This document shows, one piece after another, positions 61,136-64,000 of a DNA stretch of 64,000 bases (position 1 is the first letter of the stretch; each line of letters begins with the position of its first letter). This DNA is from Micromonospora olivasterospora. Its GTDB lineage: Bacteria > Actinomycetota > Actinomycetes > Mycobacteriales > Micromonosporaceae. The translations under genes were made by a program, and so were the position numbers. Location of the stretch: contig NZ_VLKE01000001.1 of assembly GCF_007830265.1 (NCBI RefSeq), positions 5,084,001 to 5,148,000 of the forward strand, given 5' to 3'. The notes beneath the pieces were generated by a model that was given only the letters and a program-made list of their open reading frames with translations, searched no databases and was not told the DNA's origin.

Positions 61136-62344
61136 TCAGACGGTGCCGCAGTAGAGCAGCCGGTTGGGCGAGCCGGTGCCCGGGTTGCCGACCACGCCGG
61201 TGGTGGCGTTGGCGACGAGGTGGGCGATCACCTGGCTGGGCGTCCAGGTCGGATGCGCCGAGAGCACCATCGCGACGCAGCCGGCGACGTGGGCGGCGGC
61301 CATCGACGTGCCGCTGATCGTGTTGGTGGCGGTGTCGCTCGTGTGCCAGGTCGAGGTGATGCCCTGGCCCGGGGCAAACAGGTCCAGGCAGGTGCCGTAG
61401 TTGCCGGAGCCCATCCGGGCGTCGGTCGACGTGGTGCCGGCCACGGTGACCGCGGCCGGAACCCGTGCGGGGGAGAAGTTGCAGGCGTTGCTGTTCGAGC
61501 TGCCCGCGACGACGACCCAGGTGATGCCGGAGTTGATCGAGTTGGTGATCGCCGCGTCGAGCGTCGCGCTGGCGCCGCCGCCGACGCCCGTGAGGGCCAC
61601 CGCCGGCTTGACCGCGTTCCGGGTCACCCAGTCCACCCCGGCGATGACCTGGGCGTAGCTGCCGCTGCCGAGGCAGTCGAGCACCCGCACCGGGACGAGC
61701 CGGACGTCCTTGGCCACGCCGTGGAGGTGACCGCCGACGGTGCCGGCGAGGTGGGTGCCGTGGCCGTTGCAGTCGGCGGCGGGCAGGGCGCCGTCGACGG
61801 CGTCGTACCCCCCGCTGACCGAGCCCTGGAAGTCGGTGTGGGTGGCCCGGATGCCGGTGTCGACGACGTACGCGCGCACGTCGGGCGCGGTGTTGGGGTA
61901 CGCGTACCGCTGGTCCAGCGGCAGGAAGCGCTGGTCGATGCGGTCCAGGCCCCAGGACGGCGGGTCGAGCTGCACGCCGGCGGCCAGCGGCGCCAGGTGG
62001 TTCTGCTCGACGTACGCCACGGCGGGGTCGGCGGCCAGCCGCCGGGCGGCCGGCTCGGGCAGCCGGGCCTCGAAGCCCCGGATGGCGGCGTCGTAGACGT
62101 GGCCGCGGGTGCCGCCGAACCTGCCGGTGAGGCGGTCGGCCGCGGCGGCCACCGAGGCGGCCGTCGGGCCGTCGCGCAGCACCACGATGTAGCTGCCCGG
62201 CACGGCGGTGGGGCCGCCGGCGTGCCGGATCTGACCCGACGCGGCGGCCGGGAGCGGGCCGGTTGCCAGGCCGACGCCGACGGTCAGGGCGGCGCCGAGG
62301 ACGAGCGCCAGCGTCCGCCGGCGCCGGATACCAGGAGCGAGCAT
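61136..62344 (-). CDS. Secreted subtilisin-like (S8) peptidase with altered oxyanion site
   Basis: 402 aa from ATG 62344. Signal peptide (RRRTLALVLGAALTVGVGLA), inhibitor I9 propeptide (GSYIVVLRDGPTAASVAAAA ... FEARLPEPAARRLAADPAVA) and catalytic domain with Asp YVVDTGIRATH, His DCNGHGTHLAG and Ser GTSMAAAHVAG. The usual oxyanion-hole Asn (AAGNSG in the sister protein) is Ser here (VAGSSNSNAC), and NMSLGGG is ALTGVGGG. Activity may therefore be reduced. It lies downstream of a close paralog, each with its own hairpin. Confidence 0.85.
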   Translation of the reverse strand: MLAPGIRRRRTLALVLGAALTVGVGLATGPLPAAASGQIRHAGGPTAVPGSYIVVLRDGPTAASVAAAADRLTGRFGGTRGHVYDAAIRGFEARLPEPAARRLAADPAVAYVEQNHLAPLAAGVQLDPPSWGLDRIDQRFLPLDQRYAYPNTAPDVRAYVVDTGIRATHTDFQGSVSGGYDAVDGALPAADCNGHGTHLAGTVGGHLHGVAKDVRLVPVRVLDCLGSGSYAQVIAGVDWVTRNAVKPAVALTGVGGGASATLDAAITNSINSGITWVVVAGSSNSNACNFSPARVPAAVTVAGTTSTDARMGSGNYGTCLDLFAPGQGITSTWHTSDTATNTISGTSMAAAHVAGCVAMVLSAHPTWTPSQVIAHLVANATTGVVGNPGTGSPNRLLYCGTV

Positions 62345-62366
62345 GTTCCGGTCCTTTCCAACGGGA

Positions 62367-62399
62367 CCGGCCCCGGGGGCGAGAGCGCCCCGGGGCCGG
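62367..62399 (-). terminator. GC-rich hairpin between the two S8 genes
   Basis: CCGGCCCCGGGGGCG (62367-62381) and CGCCCCGGGGCCGG (62386-62399) pair with one bulged G and a 4-nt loop. It lies 16 nt after the stop of the second S8 gene and before the start of the first. Confidence 0.65.
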
Positions 62400-62414
62400 C
62401 CGGTCGTCATCGGA

Positions 62415-63650
62415 TCAGAGTGCGGGGGAGCGGTACAGCAGGCGGTTCGGCGAGCCGGCGCCGGGGTTGGTCACCAGGTTCAGGGTGGCGGTGCTGGTCA
62501 GGTGGGAGGCCACCGTGGCCGGGCTCCAGGACGGGTTGCTCTGGAGCACGCGGGCGATCACCCCGGCCACGTGCGGGGACGCCATCGAGGTGCCGCTGAT
62601 GGTGTTGCTGGCGGTGTCGCTGGTGTACCAGGCCGACAGGACGTTCACGCCGGGGGCGAAGATGTCCAGGCAGGTGCCGTAGTTCGACCAGCTGGCCCGG
62701 GCGTCGACGCTGTCCGTCGCGCCGACGGTGACCGCCGTCGCGACGGAGGCCGGCGAGTAGTTGCATGCGTTCGCGCCGGAGTTGCCGGCGGCGATCGCGT
62801 AGCTGACGCCGTCGGCGATCGAGTTGGCCACAGCGGCGTTCACGGAGGCGTCGAAGCCGCCGCCGAGGCTCATGTTCGCCACCGCCGGCACGCCGGCCGC
62901 GTGGTGGGACGTCACCCAGTTGACGCCGGCGATGACGCCCGCGTAGGTGCCGCTACCGTTGCAGTCGAGCACGCGCACGGCGATCAGCCGGACACCCTTG
63001 GCGACGCCGTACGTCGAGCCGCCGACGGTGCCGGCGACGTGGGTGCCGTGCCCGTTGCAGTCGGCGGCCGGCAGGGCGCCGTCGACCGCGTCGTAGCCGT
63101 CGACGGCCCGGCCGCCGAACTGGCTGTGCGTGGTGCGGATGCCGGTGTCGATGATGTACGCGGTGACGCCGCTGCCCGTGGTCGTGTAGTTGTAGGTGGC
63201 CGACAGCGGTCGGTTCGGTTGGTCGATCCGGTCCAGGCCCCACGGCGGGTTGGTCTGGGTCGCGGTCGCCTGCACGGTCTGGTTCTGCGCGACGTAGGCC
63301 ACGGACGGGTCGGCGGCGAGCCGCTTGGCCGCCCGCTCCGGCAGCCGCGCCTCGAAGCCGTTGAGCGCCGCGCCGTACACGTGGCCGAGGGTGGCGCCGT
63401 AGCGGCCGGCGAGGCTCCTGGCCGAGCTGGCCACGGCGGCCTCCTGGGTGCCCGCCCGACCGCCGACGGCGCTGTCCTTGAGCACCACGATGTAGCTGCC
63501 CTGGACCGCGGTGGCGCTGTTCGCGTTCAGGATCCCACCGGTGGCCGGGGCCGCGCTGGCCGGGCCGCCGACCATGGCGGCGGCCATGGCCGAGGCGGTG
63601 AAGACGCCGAAGGCGGCAAGCCGGCGGCGGTTGGTGTGGGGGAGTGTCAT
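62415..63650 (-). CDS. Secreted subtilisin-like (S8) peptidase, canonical
   Basis: 411 aa from ATG 63650 with GGGAGGACCGGGAG upstream. Signal peptide (RRRLAAFGVFTASAMAAAMV, cleavage near ASAAP), propeptide (GSYIVVLKDSAVGGRAGTQE) and peptidase domain with Asp YIIDTGIRTTHSQF, His DCNGHGTHVAG, oxyanion Asn AAGNSGANAC and Ser GTSMASPHVAG. The catalytic set is complete, and the fungal proteinase K-like C-terminus NPGAGSPNRLLY is present. It shares extensive identity with the neighbouring copy, so tandem duplication is likely. Confidence 0.92.
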   Translation of the reverse strand: MTLPHTNRRRLAAFGVFTASAMAAAMVGGPASAAPATGGILNANSATAVQGSYIVVLKDSAVGGRAGTQEAAVASSARSLAGRYGATLGHVYGAALNGFEARLPERAAKRLAADPSVAYVAQNQTVQATATQTNPPWGLDRIDQPNRPLSATYNYTTTGSGVTAYIIDTGIRTTHSQFGGRAVDGYDAVDGALPAADCNGHGTHVAGTVGGSTYGVAKGVRLIAVRVLDCNGSGTYAGVIAGVNWVTSHHAAGVPAVANMSLGGGFDASVNAAVANSIADGVSYAIAAGNSGANACNYSPASVATAVTVGATDSVDARASWSNYGTCLDIFAPGVNVLSAWYTSDTASNTISGTSMASPHVAGVIARVLQSNPSWSPATVASHLTSTATLNLVTNPGAGSPNRLLYRSPAL

Positions 63651-63807
63651 CTCCCGGTCCTCCCTTGCTCTGGCCGCTCCCGCGGGGTTGCGGTCCCTTG
63701 GGGAGACGGTCCGAACCATTGCGACGGAGCCTACAAGTTGCATCCATGGCGATGGATATATCAAAGGATCCATAACACGGCGCTATGGCCGGTCGCCCCG
63801 ACGGCGG

Positions 63808-63838
63808 TTGACCTGGAGTCCACTCCAGCTCCTAGCGC
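63808..63838 (+). promoter_or_regulatory. MerR-type promoter/operator
   Basis: TTGACC (63808-63813) is followed by the dyad CTGGAGT-CC-ACTCCAG (63813-63828), then CTCCTAG. This is the dyad-in-long-spacer layout of MerR/SoxR-type promoters, often found before aldo/keto reductase genes in actinomycetes. It now precedes only the C-terminal part of such a gene. Confidence 0.6.
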
Positions 63839-63840
63839 CC

Positions 63841-64000
63841 GTCGACCTGACCAGCGGCCGGCCCGCGCTGACGCCAGCCCGCTTCGACCCGGCGATCCCC
63901 GGCAACGCCGCCAAGCTCGACGCCGTCGAGCGGCTGCTCGACGTCGCCGGGCAGGTCGGCTGCACGCTGCCGGAGCTCGCGCTCGCGTTCACCACCGCGC
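63841..64000 (+). pseudogene. Aldo/keto reductase, C-terminal fragment (runs off window)
   Basis: The plus frame from about 63844 reads DLTSGRPALTPARFDPAIPG, NAAKLDAVERLLDVAGQVGC and TLPELALAFTTA, matching the helix of aldo/keto reductases just before their last barrel strand. No start codon or NADP/catalytic Tyr region lies between this and the MerR-type promoter only 10 bp upstream. An internal deletion has probably joined promoter to 3' end. It continues beyond the window. Confidence 0.5.

Noticed and set aside
1..64000. tRNA, rRNA or riboswitch genes
   Set aside because: No cloverleaf-like, rRNA-like or known riboswitch core was recognised by eye; a covariance-model search (tRNAscan-SE, Infernal) would settle this.

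Overview
The window is uniformly very GC-rich. It carries typical actinomycete markers: an XRE/DUF5753 regulator coupled to a DUF397 gene, Tat-type and secreted proteases, S1, S8 and M14 peptidases, GTG starts, ATGA/GTGA gene overlaps, and IS1380, IS701, IS982 and ISL3 elements. I infer an actinomycete, most likely Micromonosporaceae. The sequence alone does not prove the family.

Layout. (1) 1-9501: a giant repeat-protein gene, cut by the left window edge, with about 12 tandem winged-helix units. It is broken by a 1-base frameshift near 8810 and fused to fragments of a trypsin-like protease and a ricin-type lectin. (2) 10176-11862: an intact IS1380-family element with a 5-bp target duplication, then an acyl-CoA synthetase-like gene. 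(3) 13954-18250: a decayed stretch of truncated or frameshifted genes (membrane protein, carbonic anhydrase, small secreted protein, nucleotidyltransferase-like) with a few intact small genes. (4) 18647-22845: a large secreted beta-propeller/Ig protein, a binding-module remnant and a small membrane protein. (5) 23057-32520: a second giant winged-helix-repeat gene (2522 aa), flanked by ISL3 and IS5-like pieces. The whole 9.3-kb block lies between two complementary halves of a DUF397 gene. (6) 32575-34628: an XRE/DUF5753-DUF397 pair and three overlapping small genes. (7) 34642-39173: an overlapping operon of aromatic-polyketide tailoring enzymes (SchA/CurD-like cyclase, P450, ABM protein, ABM-FAD monooxygenase fusion) with no PKS in view. 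(8) 40070-42627: an IS701 element abutting an IS982 element. (9) 42628-59903: a terpenoid/glycolipid-type biosynthetic cluster. (10) 60099-64000: an IS982 remnant, a truncated M14 peptidase, two tandem S8 peptidases, and a MerR-type operator beside an aldo/keto reductase fragment at the edge.

How the genes work together. The cluster at 43398-58247 contains IPP isomerase, a polyprenyl diphosphate synthase, a GGGP-synthase (PcrB/MoeO5)-like domain fused to an FAD oxidase, a second FAD oxidase and two MoeN5-like prenyltransferases. It also contains two glycosyltransferases, a radical SAM/SPASM protein, a nucleotide-sugar epimerase and a heterodimeric ABC exporter. I infer a prenyl-phosphoglycerate glycolipid pathway related to, but distinct from, moenomycin assembly. 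The two giant proteins are the other striking system. Nineteen nearly identical winged-helix units differ mainly at three positions in the putative recognition helix, and acidic, tryptophan-rich linkers separate them. That pattern suggests modular DNA recognition.
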